DNA of 64,000 bases. Origin: Bacillota bacterium. GTDB taxonomy: Bacteria > Bacillota > Clostridia > Lachnospirales > Anaerotignaceae. Made by a program: the position numbers and the translations under genes. The stretch spans positions 1 through 64,000 of the forward strand of contig JAAVYN010000008.1 of the NCBI GenBank assembly GCA_022791155.1. The letters run 5' to 3'. The notes below the pieces were generated by a model, which made no database searches, was not told the origin of the DNA, and saw only the letters and a program-made list of their open reading frames with translations. The first letter of the stretch is position 1. Each line of letters starts with the position of its first letter. Below, one piece after another: positions 24,547-33,576 of this stretch.

Positions 24547-26529
24547 ATGCCGGAAAAAGATAAAAAAGACTTGAAGGATAAAGTTAAAAGCCAAAAGGAT
24601 AAATTTGAAAAAAGTGCCGACGCAACAGACAACATCATTCATGAAGATGAAGAAAGAATGAAAGAAGTTTTGGCGGAATTTGATCGGGAAAGCAACACAA
24701 GACACTTTTCTGGAATACCCCAATATATTGTTAAATATATGCTTGTGGCATTTTCGGCTTTTGCACTCTGGATGAATGTTTTCAGCTCACTTCCTGAACA
24801 GGTGCGAAGGGCTTCTTTCATAGGCATTGTTGTTTTTATGGCATATATGCTTTATCCGGCGAAGAAAACAATGGCAAAAAGGGAAAACTATGTTCCATGG
24901 TATGACTTTGTTCTTGGAATTGTTGGGGCAGGGTGTTTCTTCTATTATGTTGTTTTTTTCAAAGAGATTGTTGCAAGAGCTGGAAGAAGCACTCAAACTG
25001 ATATAATAATAGGTATTGTAGGCATACTCATACTCATGGAGATATGCCGCCGTGTTGTTGGCATACCAATTCTTGTTGTTGTTACATGTTTCATAATATA
25101 TGCATTTTTTGCCGATTTCTCACTCAAAAGGATTGTTTCACATTTATACTATACAACAGAAGGCGTCATAGGAACGCCGTTGGGTGTGTGTTCAACGTTT
25201 ATTGTTCTGTTTATACTTTTTGGGGCGTTTCTTGACAAGACAGGTGTTGGAAGGTTTTTCATTGAGATAGCCAACTCCATAGCTGGTGCGGCAACAGGCG
25301 GCCCGGCAAAAGTTGCTGTAATCGCCAGTGCGCTTCAAGGAATGATAAGCGGGAGTTCTGTTGCCAACACAGTTGGAAGCGGAAGCTTCACAATACCCAT
25401 GATGAAAAAAACGGGCTATCCCCCTGAGTTTGCAGCAGCTGTTGAGGCGGCTGCCTCTACAGGCGGACAGATAATGCCTCCTATCATGGGCGCAGCAGCC
25501 TTTTTGATGGCCGAAATGACAGGCGTTCCATATTCAAAAATTGTCATAGCAGCTGTGCTTCCGGCCGCCTTATATTTCACAGGGATATTCCTCATGGTTC
25601 ACTTTGAGGCAAAAAAATTGGGCCTTCGTGGGCTCAACAAAGAGGATATACCAGGCTTTTTCTCACTTATGTTCTCAAGGGGCTATCTCCTTTTGCCTCT
25701 TGTTGTGCTTGTATATTGCATGATGAACGGTTTCACTTCGTCAATGAGCGCTGTGTATGCCATAATCACTTCCATTTTTGTCAGCATGTTCAGAAAAGAC
25801 ACAAGAATGAGCTTCAAGACGTTTTTTGAAGCGCTTGAAAATGGCGCAAGAAACACAATTGGTGTTGCCGTTGCATGTTCAATTGCCGGCATAATAGTTG
25901 GCGTTGTCACGCTTACGGGACTTGGCCTGAAGCTTGCAAGCGGACTTTTGACGCTTTCGGGCGGCATAACAATCATAGCCCTTTTCTTCACAATGATTGC
26001 CTGCATAATACTTGGCATGGGAGTTCCAACAACGGCAAACTATGTCATAATGGCGACAATAACAGCCCCAATTGTAATCAAGCTTGGTGTGCCTATGCTT
26101 GCGGCGCATATGTTTGTTTTCTATTTTGGCATTGTGGCTGATATAACGCCGCCTGTGGCATTGGCGGCATATGCCGGAAGCGCCATTGCCCACAGCAATC
26201 CTTTTAAGACAGGACTCACGGCAACAAGGATTGCCATAACAGCATTTATAATTCCATATGTGTTCGCTTTCAGCCCGGATTTGCTTTTGGTTGACGGTTC
26301 CCCTGTTCAGGCTGTTGTGATACTCATAACAGCGTTCATAGGAATGCTTGGAATTTCAACAGGAATGGAAGGTTATATGAATGACCATTTGAAATTCTAT
26401 GAACGCATTCTTTGTGTTGCTGGCGGCATAACGCTCATAATTCCGGGAGTGATGACAGATGTGATTGGAATTGCACTCATTGTTGTTGTGTTTATCAAGC
26501 AGCGCCTTGTCATAAAAAAGGCAGCTTGA
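24547..26529 (+). CDS. TRAP transporter fused permease (DctQM, TAXI type)
   Basis: A 660-residue membrane protein combining the small DctQ-like and large DctM-like TRAP subunits, as in TAXI systems. A charged N-terminal region (about 1-60) precedes the membrane part. Family segments are GGPAKVAVIASALQGMISGS, GSGSFTIPMMKKTGYPPEFA, EAAASTGGQIMPPIMGAAAF and LGMGVPTTANYVIMATITAP. It should import its substrate with a sodium gradient. AGGAGGTTGAGG precedes the ATG. It would partner the receptor at 22178, from which it is separated by DUF1850 and a repeat-filled gap of 867 bp. Confidence 0.92.
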   Translation: MPEKDKKDLKDKVKSQKDKFEKSADATDNIIHEDEERMKEVLAEFDRESNTRHFSGIPQYIVKYMLVAFSAFALWMNVFSSLPEQVRRASFIGIVVFMAYMLYPAKKTMAKRENYVPWYDFVLGIVGAGCFFYYVVFFKEIVARAGRSTQTDIIIGIVGILILMEICRRVVGIPILVVVTCFIIYAFFADFSLKRIVSHLYYTTEGVIGTPLGVCSTFIVLFILFGAFLDKTGVGRFFIEIANSIAGAATGGPAKVAVIASALQGMISGSSVANTVGSGSFTIPMMKKTGYPPEFAAAVEAAASTGGQIMPPIMGAAAFLMAEMTGVPYSKIVIAAVLPAALYFTGIFLMVHFEAKKLGLRGLNKEDIPGFFSLMFSRGYLLLPLVVLVYCMMNGFTSSMSAVYAIITSIFVSMFRKDTRMSFKTFFEALENGARNTIGVAVACSIAGIIVGVVTLTGLGLKLASGLLTLSGGITIIALFFTMIACIILGMGVPTTANYVIMATITAPIVIKLGVPMLAAHMFVFYFGIVADITPPVALAAYAGSAIAHSNPFKTGLTATRIAITAFIIPYVFAFSPDLLLVDGSPVQAVVILITAFIGMLGISTGMEGYMNDHLKFYERILCVAGGITLIIPGVMTDVIGIALIVVVFIKQRLVIKKAA

Positions 26530-26563
26530 TTTGTGTTGTGGCAGTGTGTCGGGAGGTGTGGCC

Positions 26564-27109
26564 ATGAACTATGAGGAAGATAATGAAATTGCAAAAGATA
26601 TTGTCTACTTAAATGATGTTTACACAAAATTCTCCTATGACAGCGAAATTATGGAAAAGGCTTTTAACACTGTCTTTTTCAAATATAGTGGAAAGATACA
26701 AGGGTTTGAATCGGGAATGGATGTTATATCCGTTTTTGACAAAAAAACAAAAATGGCGGAATCACTGCGGAAAAATATACAGCTTGTCATAAAACGGCTT
26801 GAAATATATCAAAACAGCGGTTTTAGGGAAGAATGCCTGTATGAACACTATTTGAAAGAAGGCGTTCAGGGTGAAACGCTCAACATAAGTTTTCAGGAGG
26901 CACGAAAGATTCTGTATGAAAAAGAAGGAATGAGCGCTTCTGAAAAAAAGGAGATAGAAGAGAAATTAGACGAAGTTGAGCAGATATATGAATCTGTTGA
27001 TGCCAAGAAAAATAAGTGGAACAGAATGCGCCCAATTTTGATGTGGCTCAGTGGAAAAGATGTTGACACAGGCTTGACATTTCTTGCGTTGATACAAAAA
27101 ATTAATTGA
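26564..27109 (+). CDS. Unrecognised cytoplasmic protein (181 aa)
   Basis: I do not recognise this protein. It is soluble, acidic/basic mixed and mostly helical in character, with no signal peptide or membrane segment. A likely coiled coil spans about 112-145 (ASEKKEIEEKLDEVEQIYES). The N-terminus is rich in acidic and aromatic residues. GGGAGGTG precedes ATG 26564; the frame is open to 26531 but without a site. It follows the permease by 34 bp and precedes mtaB by 13 bp, so it may be cotranscribed with either. Confidence 0.7.
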   Translation: MNYEEDNEIAKDIVYLNDVYTKFSYDSEIMEKAFNTVFFKYSGKIQGFESGMDVISVFDKKTKMAESLRKNIQLVIKRLEIYQNSGFREECLYEHYLKEGVQGETLNISFQEARKILYEKEGMSASEKKEIEEKLDEVEQIYESVDAKKNKWNRMRPILMWLSGKDVDTGLTFLALIQKIN

Positions 27110-27122
27110 TGAGGTTTGAAAT

Positions 27123-28418
27123 ATGAAAAGTGTTGCAAGTTTCGCTTTGGGCTGCAAGGTGAATCAGTTTGAAAGCGAGGCGATAGCCGAGGCTTTTGCC
27201 AAAAGAGGCTATAAGATTGTATCTGTTGATGAAAAGGCCGATGTATATGTTATAAACACATGCACAGTGACGAATTTTGGTGACAAAAAAAGTCGCCAGC
27301 TCATACGGCGCGTGAAAAGGCAAAACCCCAATGCCGTTGTTGTTGCGGCGGGGTGCTATGCGCAGACTGCTGCTGAAGAAGTTAAAAAAATTGAAGGTGT
27401 CAACATCGTTTTTGGAACAAAAAACCGCGCCTCAATTGTTGACGAGGTTGAGAGATATTCAGCGGAAAATGGCATTGTTGATGCTGTGAGCGGCATAATG
27501 GAAGAAAGGGTTTTTGAACCACTTTCAGTTCACGATCTTCAAGGAAGAACGCGGGCATATATCAAAATTCAAGATGGCTGCAACCAGTTTTGTTCATATT
27601 GCATAATACCATATGCAAGAGGGCCAGTGCGAAGCCGCGCCGAGGAAGATGTTCTGAAAGAAGTGAGAGCTTTGGCCCAAAATGGCTTTAAGGAGATTGT
27701 GCTGACGGGAATACATGTGGCAAGCTATGGCAAAGAGCTTAAAACAACAAATCTTACACAAATTATAAAAAAAACAGGTGAGATTGACGGCATAGAAAGG
27801 ATACGCACAAGCTCTGTTGAGCCAAACATAATCACAGAAGAATTCATGGAAGAAATGAGCCGTGTCAAAAAGCTTTGCCATCACTTTCATCTTTCGTTGC
27901 AAAGTGGCTGTGGGAAAACACTTTTGGCAATGAACAGAAAATATACGCCTGAAAAATATATGAAATCAGTGGAGATTATCAGAAAATATTGGCCCGACGC
28001 CGCAATAACAACAGACATAATTGTTGGTTTTCCAGGAGAGACTGATGAAGATTTTCAAGAAAGCTATAGCTTTGCGGAAAAAATTGGCTTTTCGAAGATC
28101 CATGTGTTTCCATATTCGCCAAAAAAAGGAACGCCAGCAGAAAAAATGCCAAACCAAATTCCAAACCATGTCAAAAGCGAGAGAAGTGCGCGGCTGATTG
28201 ATTTGAGTGAGCACATGTCATCACAGTTTATAGAAAATTTTGTTGGAAAAGATATGGAAACGCTTTTTGAGCGTCGTTCTGAAAACGGGTTTTATGAGGG
28301 ACACACATCTAATTATATAACAGTCATGGCAAAAAGCTGTGAAGACATAAAAAACCGCATTTTGAGTGTAAAAATCAAAAAAAATGAGGGAAGCACGGCT
28401 TTTGGCGAAATTAACTGA
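27123..28418 (+). CDS. mtaB: tRNA N6-threonylcarbamoyladenosine(37)-C2 methylthiotransferase MtaB
   Basis: A 431-residue radical-SAM enzyme adding a methylthio group to t6A37 of tRNAs reading ANN codons. The N-terminal domain has the three cysteines of the auxiliary cluster (ALGCKVNQFESEA, NTCTVTNFGDKKSRQ, AAGCYAQTAAEEV). The radical-SAM motif is CNQFCSYCIIPYARG. The C-terminal TRAM-like domain is short. KVNQFES distinguishes MtaB from MiaB/RimO. GAGG at 27111-27114 supports the ATG. Confidence 0.95.
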   Translation: MKSVASFALGCKVNQFESEAIAEAFAKRGYKIVSVDEKADVYVINTCTVTNFGDKKSRQLIRRVKRQNPNAVVVAAGCYAQTAAEEVKKIEGVNIVFGTKNRASIVDEVERYSAENGIVDAVSGIMEERVFEPLSVHDLQGRTRAYIKIQDGCNQFCSYCIIPYARGPVRSRAEEDVLKEVRALAQNGFKEIVLTGIHVASYGKELKTTNLTQIIKKTGEIDGIERIRTSSVEPNIITEEFMEEMSRVKKLCHHFHLSLQSGCGKTLLAMNRKYTPEKYMKSVEIIRKYWPDAAITTDIIVGFPGETDEDFQESYSFAEKIGFSKIHVFPYSPKKGTPAEKMPNQIPNHVKSERSARLIDLSEHMSSQFIENFVGKDMETLFERRSENGFYEGHTSNYITVMAKSCEDIKNRILSVKIKKNEGSTAFGEIN

Positions 28419-28539
28419 AATATGAGTGTTTGTTTATGTCATTAAAATTCAATTTGAGTTGCATATTTTTTTGATTTATATTATCATATTTATATTGGAT
28501 TGGTTTTTAATTTGGAGAGTATTCGGAGCGTGATTTGAT

Positions 28540-28803
28540 ATGGACAAAAATTTGAATGAAACAGTGCAGTTTGACGGTTTTTCGAAAGAGCTTGACAACG
28601 AGGCAAAAAGAATAATACTATCAGTTTATGACTCCCTTAAAGAAAAAGGATACAATCCTGTTAACCAAATTGTGGGATATATACTTTCGGGCGACCCAAC
28701 TTACATCACAAGCCACAACAATGCCAGAGTTCTCATACGTCGCCTTGAGCGTGATGAACTTCTGGAAGAGCTTGTTGAAAACTATATAAAAAAGAATGTA
28801 TAA
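28540..28803 (+). CDS. ireB: IreB-family regulatory phosphoprotein (UPF0297)
   Basis: An 87-residue protein nearly matching the UPF0297/YrzL family. In Enterococcus, IreB is phosphorylated on N-terminal threonines by the IreK Ser/Thr kinase and affects cephalosporin tolerance. Seen here are ETVQFDGF at the N-terminus and [20 protein letters not shown] with [21 protein letters not shown]. It heads the conserved Firmicute order ireB-ruvX-yrzB. Confidence 0.93.
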   Translation: MDKNLNETVQFDGFSKELDNEAKRIILSVYDSLKEKGYNPVNQIVGYILSGDPTYITSHNNARVLIRRLERDELLEELVENYIKKNV

Positions 28804-28820
28804 TTTTAAGGTGTGATATT

Positions 28821-29249
28821 TTGCGTATTTTAGGGTTGGACTATGGTGATAAAACAATTGGCGTTGCTGTGAGCGATCCATTTGGCTGGACTGCTCAGGG
28901 CGTTGAAATTATAAAACGTGGTGGCGAAAATGAATATAAATCTTCGCTTAGACGCATTGAGGAACTCATAAATGAGTATAACGTGGAAAAAATTGTTTTG
29001 GGCTATCCACTGAATCTCAATGGCACTGTGAGCGACAGATGCGTGAAAACCGAAGAATTTAAAGAAAAAATGGAAAAACGGTTTGCAAAAGTTCCTGTCA
29101 TATTGTGGGATGAGCGGCTGAGCACTGTGGCGGCCGCTGGTTTTTTGGCTGAAGCAGGGCTCAACAGCGTTAAACGCAAAAACGTGATTGACAAAATGGC
29201 TGCTGTATATATATTGCAGGGATACCTTAATTCCATAAAAGAAAAATAA
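28821..29249 (+). CDS. ruvX: Putative pre-16S rRNA nuclease / Holliday junction resolvase-like YqgF (RuvX)
   Basis: A 142-residue RNase H-fold nuclease; the family acts in 16S rRNA 5'-end processing in Escherichia coli. Motifs: ILGLDYGDKTIGVAVSD (first Asp), VLGYPLNLNG, WDERLSTVAA (Glu/Asp) and the final Asp in VIDKMAAVYILQGYL. TTG 28821 is the start, with AAGGTGTGA upstream. It is 17 bp after ireB. Confidence 0.94.
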   Translation: MRILGLDYGDKTIGVAVSDPFGWTAQGVEIIKRGGENEYKSSLRRIEELINEYNVEKIVLGYPLNLNGTVSDRCVKTEEFKEKMEKRFAKVPVILWDERLSTVAAAGFLAEAGLNSVKRKNVIDKMAAVYILQGYLNSIKEK

Positions 29250-29261
29250 GGAGATTTCAAT

Positions 29262-29558
29262 ATGTCTGAAGATGAATTTTTTGACGAATATGACACAATT
29301 ATGCTCACTGATGAAGAGGGCACAGAAAAAGAATTTGCCGTTATAGACGCTTTGGAGCTTGACGGAAACAGCTATATACTTGTGGTTGAAGCCGATGTGG
29401 AAGATGATGAAGAAAGCATGGCCATGATACTTAAAAAAACAAGCGAAGACAACGATGATGTGAGCTATGAGCTTGTTGAAGATGATGATGAATTTGACAA
29501 AGTGGCAGAAATTTTTCAAAAAAACGGCGATGACTATGAAGTTAAAATTGAAGACTGA
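29262..29558 (+). CDS. yrzB: DUF1292 protein YrzB
   Basis: A 98-residue very acidic protein of the DUF1292 family, of unknown function, almost always encoded after ruvX in Firmicutes. It begins SEDEFFDEYDTIMLTDEEG and is rich in Asp and Glu throughout. AAGGAG precedes the ATG, 12 bp after ruvX. Confidence 0.92.
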   Translation: MSEDEFFDEYDTIMLTDEEGTEKEFAVIDALELDGNSYILVVEADVEDDEESMAMILKKTSEDNDDVSYELVEDDDEFDKVAEIFQKNGDDYEVKIED

Positions 29559-29816
29559 TTGTTTGCAGCCTGAAATATGACTGTGTTGTTGTTTTGTGCC
29601 ATGCAAATGGCAACGGGATTTTAAAACATGTTGCAGAAGGAATGTCAAGCGGATATTTGAAAAAATCATTTGAGAAGAAAATGAAAAATCAAACTTGAGT
29701 AAAATGTTTTTGCGAATTGTTCAGCGCTTTGGTGAGGCGTGTGCTGATAATGATGTTTTTGGTTAGATTTTATATATTTTCAAACTCTGTTACTTTTGTG
29801 CTATATGAATAATGAA

Positions 29817-29879
29817 ACAATTCCAAAAACGAAAGCCATTTAGATTTTGCTGCTAACAGGTTTTTGTTTTTGGAATTGT
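29817..29879. other. Inverted repeat with 14-nt perfect arms
   Basis: ACAATTCCAAAAAC (29817-29830) and GTTTTTGGAATTGT (29866-29879) are perfect inverted arms around a 35-nt centre. It lies in the long gap between yrzB and ribonuclease J, just upstream of the predicted promoter. No clear T-run follows. It could be an operator, a terminator for upstream transcription or a remnant of a mobile repeat. The preceding 29559-29816 shows nothing else I can assign. Confidence 0.55.
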
Positions 29880-29899
29880 CATTTGTCGAAAACATATTT

Positions 29900-29929
29900 T
29901 TGCATGAATGTTTGTTTCGATTTTATTAT
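29900..29929 (+). promoter_or_regulatory. Probable promoter of the ribonuclease J gene
   Basis: TTGCAT (29900-29905) and TATTAT (29924-29929) with an 18-nt spacer. This gives a leader of about 245 nt before the TTG start at 30182. Confidence 0.45.
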
Positions 29930-30014
29930 AAGATATGAAGAAAATATTGATTTTGATGAATCTTTATATATATAAACAGATTTTTATCATTTTTTTGTAT
30001 AACTGTGGCGTTGT

Positions 30015-30096
30015 CACTGTTTTGGCATGGACTGCATTTTTCTGAACAGTGAAACACCGCATTGTTTTGGTTTTATCCCATTGACATGGGTTTTTT
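30015..30096 (+). promoter_or_regulatory. Structured leader with terminator-like hairpin before ribonuclease J
   Basis: CACTGTT (30015-30021) pairs with AACAGTG (30045-30051), with partial extension outward. Then CCCAT-TGAC-ATGGG (30077-30090) is followed by six T residues, resembling a short intrinsic terminator 85 nt before the start codon. Together they suggest attenuation or RNA-level feedback. They match no riboswitch class I know. Confidence 0.45.
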
Positions 30097-30181
30097 ATGG
30101 TGCATATATTTTATAAGTTTTGGGATATTTAATAAAGTATGCCAAACGGAAAACTTATTTGAATGAAAAGGAGGAGTTTTT

Positions 30182-31852
30182 TTGGTTTCAAAGAAACCTA
30201 AGTTGAAGGTTATATCTTTGGGAGGACTGCATGAGATCGGAAAAAACATGACAGTTTTCGAGTATAACCAAGACATTATTATTGTGGACTGCGGGCTTGC
30301 GTTCCCTGAAGACGGCATGCTGGGAGTGGATCTCGTGATACCCGATATAACTTACCTTAAAAAGAATATTGACAAAATTAGAGGAATTGTGCTCACTCAT
30401 GGACACGAGGATCACATAGGCGCTTTGCCATATGTTCTCAAAGAGATCAATGTGCCGGTTTTTGGCACACTTCTCACATTGGGCCTTTTGGAGAACAAGC
30501 TCAAAGAGCATGGGCTCATGGAAAGCACAACACGCCATGTTGTTGTTCCGGGAGAGTTCATAAAACTGGGACAGTTTAAGGTTGAGTTCATTCACACAAA
30601 TCATTCCATTGCAGATTCTGTGGCATTGGCAATAACATCGCCGGTTGGAACGGTGATTCACACAGGCGACTTCAAAATAGACTACACACCGATTGATGGT
30701 GACATATTAAACATTCACCGCCTTGCCCAGCTTGGAAGCGAGGGTGTCCTTTTGCTCATGAGCGACAGCACAAATGCTGAAAGAAAGGGCTTTACAATGA
30801 GTGAAAAAACTGTGGGCAGTGTGTTTGACAAAATATTTGATGAAACGCCGAAAAACAGAATCATGGTTGCCACATTCTCGTCAAACATCCACAGAATACA
30901 GCAGATTGTCAACTCGGCTTACAGAACAAAAAGAAAAGTTGCAATCATTGGAAGAAGCATGGTTAATGCCGTGAAAACAAGCATGGAACTGGAATATCTT
31001 GATATTCCTCAAAACACGCTTATTGACATTTCTGAAATAAAAAATTATTCCGACGAGGAGCTTGTCATCATAACAACTGGAAGTCAGGGCGAGACAATGA
31101 GCGCTCTTTCAAGAATAGCGTCGTCAGAACACAAGCAAGTGAATGTGAAGCCAAATGACAAAATCATTATAAGCGCGTCAAGCATACCGGGGAATGAAAA
31201 AAGCATTCTCAAAGTTATAAACGAGCTCATCAAAAAGGGCGCCGACGTTGTTTATGGCGGCATAGAAGAAGTTCATGTTTCAGGCCATGCCCGGGAGGAA
31301 GAACTCAAACTCATGCTGGCTCTCACAAAACCTAAATATTTTATGCCTGTTCACGGCGAATATATTCAGCTTTCGGCTCACAAAAAACTGGCGCTTAACA
31401 TGGGCATACCAAAAGAGAACATATTTCTTATGAACATAGGCGACGTTTTGGAGCTTTCTAAAAAAGGAGCCAAAATAAACGGAACAGTGCCAAGCGGACA
31501 ACTCCTTGTTGACGGCCTTGGCGTTGGCGATGTTGGAAACATTGTTCTCAGAGACAGACGTCATTTGAGCGAAGACGGGCTTATGGTTGTTGTTGTCAGC
31601 ATGGAAAAGGAAAGTGGCTCCATATTGGCCGGCCCAGACATAATTTCAAGAGGCTTTGTTTATGTGCGCGAAAGTGAAGATTTGATGGAAGGGGCACGAA
31701 AAGCCGTTGCTGATGCGCTTTTTGAATGCGACTTTTCGGGAAGCTCCGGCTGGAACTATATAAAGGGGCTCATCAAAGACACATTGAAGGAATATGTTTG
31801 GCAAAGCACAAAAAGAAGCCCTATGATACTTCCAATCATTATGGAAGTTTGA
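30182..31852 (+). CDS. Ribonuclease J
   Basis: A 556-residue metallo-beta-lactamase/beta-CASP ribonuclease with 5'-3' exonuclease and endonuclease activity, central to Firmicute mRNA decay and rRNA maturation. Zinc motif LTHGHEDHIGALPYVL, then HTNHSIADSV and VIHTGDFKID; the beta-CASP domain has LLMSDSTNAERKGFT, TTGSQGE and VHVSGHA. TTG 30182 with GGAGGAG at 30170-30176 is the start. One copy is visible here; whether it is J1 or J2 cannot be said. A strong terminator follows. Confidence 0.95.
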   Translation: MVSKKPKLKVISLGGLHEIGKNMTVFEYNQDIIIVDCGLAFPEDGMLGVDLVIPDITYLKKNIDKIRGIVLTHGHEDHIGALPYVLKEINVPVFGTLLTLGLLENKLKEHGLMESTTRHVVVPGEFIKLGQFKVEFIHTNHSIADSVALAITSPVGTVIHTGDFKIDYTPIDGDILNIHRLAQLGSEGVLLLMSDSTNAERKGFTMSEKTVGSVFDKIFDETPKNRIMVATFSSNIHRIQQIVNSAYRTKRKVAIIGRSMVNAVKTSMELEYLDIPQNTLIDISEIKNYSDEELVIITTGSQGETMSALSRIASSEHKQVNVKPNDKIIISASSIPGNEKSILKVINELIKKGADVVYGGIEEVHVSGHAREEELKLMLALTKPKYFMPVHGEYIQLSAHKKLALNMGIPKENIFLMNIGDVLELSKKGAKINGTVPSGQLLVDGLGVGDVGNIVLRDRRHLSEDGLMVVVVSMEKESGSILAGPDIISRGFVYVRESEDLMEGARKAVADALFECDFSGSSGWNYIKGLIKDTLKEYVWQSTKRSPMILPIIMEV

Positions 31853-31872
31853 GAAAATTGAATTTGACTTAA

Positions 31873-31903
31873 AAAAGGCAGGAATGAAACCTGCCTTTTA
31901 TAT
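31873..31903 (+). terminator. Terminator after ribonuclease J
   Basis: AAAAGGCAGG (31873-31882) and CCTGCCTTTT (31890-31899) with a 7-nt loop, followed by ATAT. Confidence 0.85.
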
Positions 31904-31991
31904 ATGTTTTGAAAATGCTGCATTGAAATGTGCAAAAAAAAGTTTGAAAACGATTGATGAGCAACATATTTTTTTTGAAAAGAGGGGAAAC

Positions 31992-32291
31992 ATGAAAAAT
32001 GTTGTGCTGAGTGCCGATGGTGACAGAATTGTATATTCCATGCCAGATGAAGCTGCTGACAATTTGGAAAAATATTGCATTGAGTTTGACGAATGGCTAC
32101 ACACAAGCCCTCATGCAAGTGAATATAGGCGTGGAGATGTTGTTTTTTATAACGAGGCGGATTTCATCAAATATTTGAACAAATGGGTTTTTCCAAACTG
32201 TCACTCAAAATTTGTTGAAAATTTGGGCTGGATTGACTTTGAACACAAGCTGCCAGAAAAGTATAGAGACTGTCCAAAGTTTAACTTTTGA
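31992..32291 (+). CDS. Unrecognised small protein (99 aa)
   Basis: I do not recognise this protein. It has no signal peptide or membrane segment, many aromatic residues (several Trp, Tyr and Phe) and a Cys-Asp near the end (YRDCPKFNF). GAGGGG just upstream supports ATG 31992; an open frame extends to 31884 but overlaps the ribonuclease J terminator. It sits alone between ribonuclease J and the rnhB promoter, and the base composition matches its neighbours. Confidence 0.65.
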   Translation: MKNVVLSADGDRIVYSMPDEAADNLEKYCIEFDEWLHTSPHASEYRRGDVVFYNEADFIKYLNKWVFPNCHSKFVENLGWIDFEHKLPEKYRDCPKFNF

Positions 32292-32372
32292 TGAAGTTTC
32301 ATATGTTTTGAAAATATCAAAAAATATGCTTGCAGTGTTTGTGACGAAAATTTGAATGATGTTTTTAGAACA

Positions 32373-32401
32373 TAGACAAAATTGCTTTTTTTGTGTATAC
32401 T
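32373..32401 (+). promoter_or_regulatory. Promoter of the rnhB-gpsA operon
   Basis: TAGACA (32373-32378), 17-nt spacer, TATACT (32396-32401). It lies 26 nt before the rnhB start. Confidence 0.55.
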
Positions 32402-32426
32402 TAAATGAGAAAGGCGGTTTTGAAAC

Positions 32427-33212
32427 TTGAAATCTATTGCGGAAATAAAAGAATTTCTCAACAATATAAGCGTTGCTGACATACCAGGGCAAATTGAACA
32501 GTTTGCGCGTGACGAGCGCAAGGGCGTTGAAAGCGCTGTGAAAAGTGCCATGAAAAGGTATGAAAATTATATAAATGAACAAAAGCGCATTGACAGCATT
32601 TTGGTTTATGAACGCGAGTGTTATGAAATGGGGTTTGTTCACGTTGCCGGAGTTGATGAGGTTGGCCGCGGCCCTCTTGCCGGGCCTGTTGTCACATGCG
32701 CCGTCATATTGAAAAAGGGCGAGCGGATTGAGGGCGTGAACGATTCCAAAAAGCTGTCAAAAGCCAAAAGAGAGGAATTGTATGACATAATAACTGAAAG
32801 GGCTTTGGATTTTTCAGTGGCGGCCGTTTCGCCAGAAGAAATAGACAACATAAACATATTGAAAGCAACTCACAAGGCCATGTCCGCTTCTGTCAAGGGG
32901 CTGAAAGTTAAGCCCGATTTTGTTCTTGTGGATGCGCTCACAATTGAGGGAATAGACATGAAACAAAGGGGAATTATAAAAGGCGATGAAAAAAGTTTGT
33001 CAATTGCCGCGGCAAGCATTGTGGCAAAAGTCACAAGGGATCGCATCATGGAGGAATATGACAAAATATATCCTCAATATGGCTTTGCCCGAAACGCTGG
33101 ATATGGCTCGCCAGAACATATAGCCGCAATCAAAAGGTATGGAATTTTGCCGATACACAGGAGAACTTTCCTCAAAAAAATATTGATGGAGGGCGAAAGT
33201 GGGCAAATGTGA
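32427..33212 (+). CDS. rnhB: Ribonuclease HII
   Basis: A 261-residue enzyme that removes RNA from RNA-DNA hybrids and single ribonucleotides from DNA. An N-terminal extension of about 70 residues precedes the catalytic domain, as in other Firmicute RNase HII. Catalytic acid pair in VAGVDEVGRGPLAGPV, then NDSKKLSKAKRE, DALTIEG and SIAAASIVAKVTRDR. TTG 32427 has GGCGG upstream. It overlaps yraN by 14 nt. Confidence 0.94.
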   Translation: MKSIAEIKEFLNNISVADIPGQIEQFARDERKGVESAVKSAMKRYENYINEQKRIDSILVYERECYEMGFVHVAGVDEVGRGPLAGPVVTCAVILKKGERIEGVNDSKKLSKAKREELYDIITERALDFSVAAVSPEEIDNINILKATHKAMSASVKGLKVKPDFVLVDALTIEGIDMKQRGIIKGDEKSLSIAAASIVAKVTRDRIMEEYDKIYPQYGFARNAGYGSPEHIAAIKRYGILPIHRRTFLKKILMEGESGQM

Positions 33213-33576
33213 AAACAAGATGAAAGGCGATTTTGGAGAAAGGCTTGCTGCAAAGTTTCTTGAAAAAAATGGTTTTGAAATTTTGGCAACAAATTATCGC
33301 ATCAGAGGCAGTGAAGTTGACATAATTGCCCGTGAGGGCGAATATACCGTTTTTGTTGAAGTGAAGCTTCGCAAAAACAGAAATTATGGAGAACCATGTG
33401 AAGCTGTTGACATAAAAAAACAACGAAAAATAATTTCGGCAGCAAACAGATACATACAGGAAAACAACATTTATGACAGTGGAATAAGGTTTGACGTGAT
33501 AGAAATTGTTTGTGACAGCAATGTGATGAGGCATGTCAGAAATGCATTTGAGGTGACGGGCGATGAAACTTATTGA
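33199..33576 (+). CDS. yraN: YraN family protein (UPF0102)
   Basis: A 125-residue protein with a predicted restriction endonuclease-like fold; the cellular role is unknown. Seen are KGDFGERLAAKFLEKNGFEI, the nuclease-like motif SEVDIIAREGEYTVFVEVK (D-x-n-E-x-K) and RFDVIEI. GTG 33199 follows GGAGGGCGA and lies inside the end of rnhB, a common neighbour of this family. Confidence 0.92.
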   Translation: MGKCENKMKGDFGERLAAKFLEKNGFEILATNYRIRGSEVDIIAREGEYTVFVEVKLRKNRNYGEPCEAVDIKKQRKIISAANRYIQENNIYDSGIRFDVIEIVCDSNVMRHVRNAFEVTGDETY

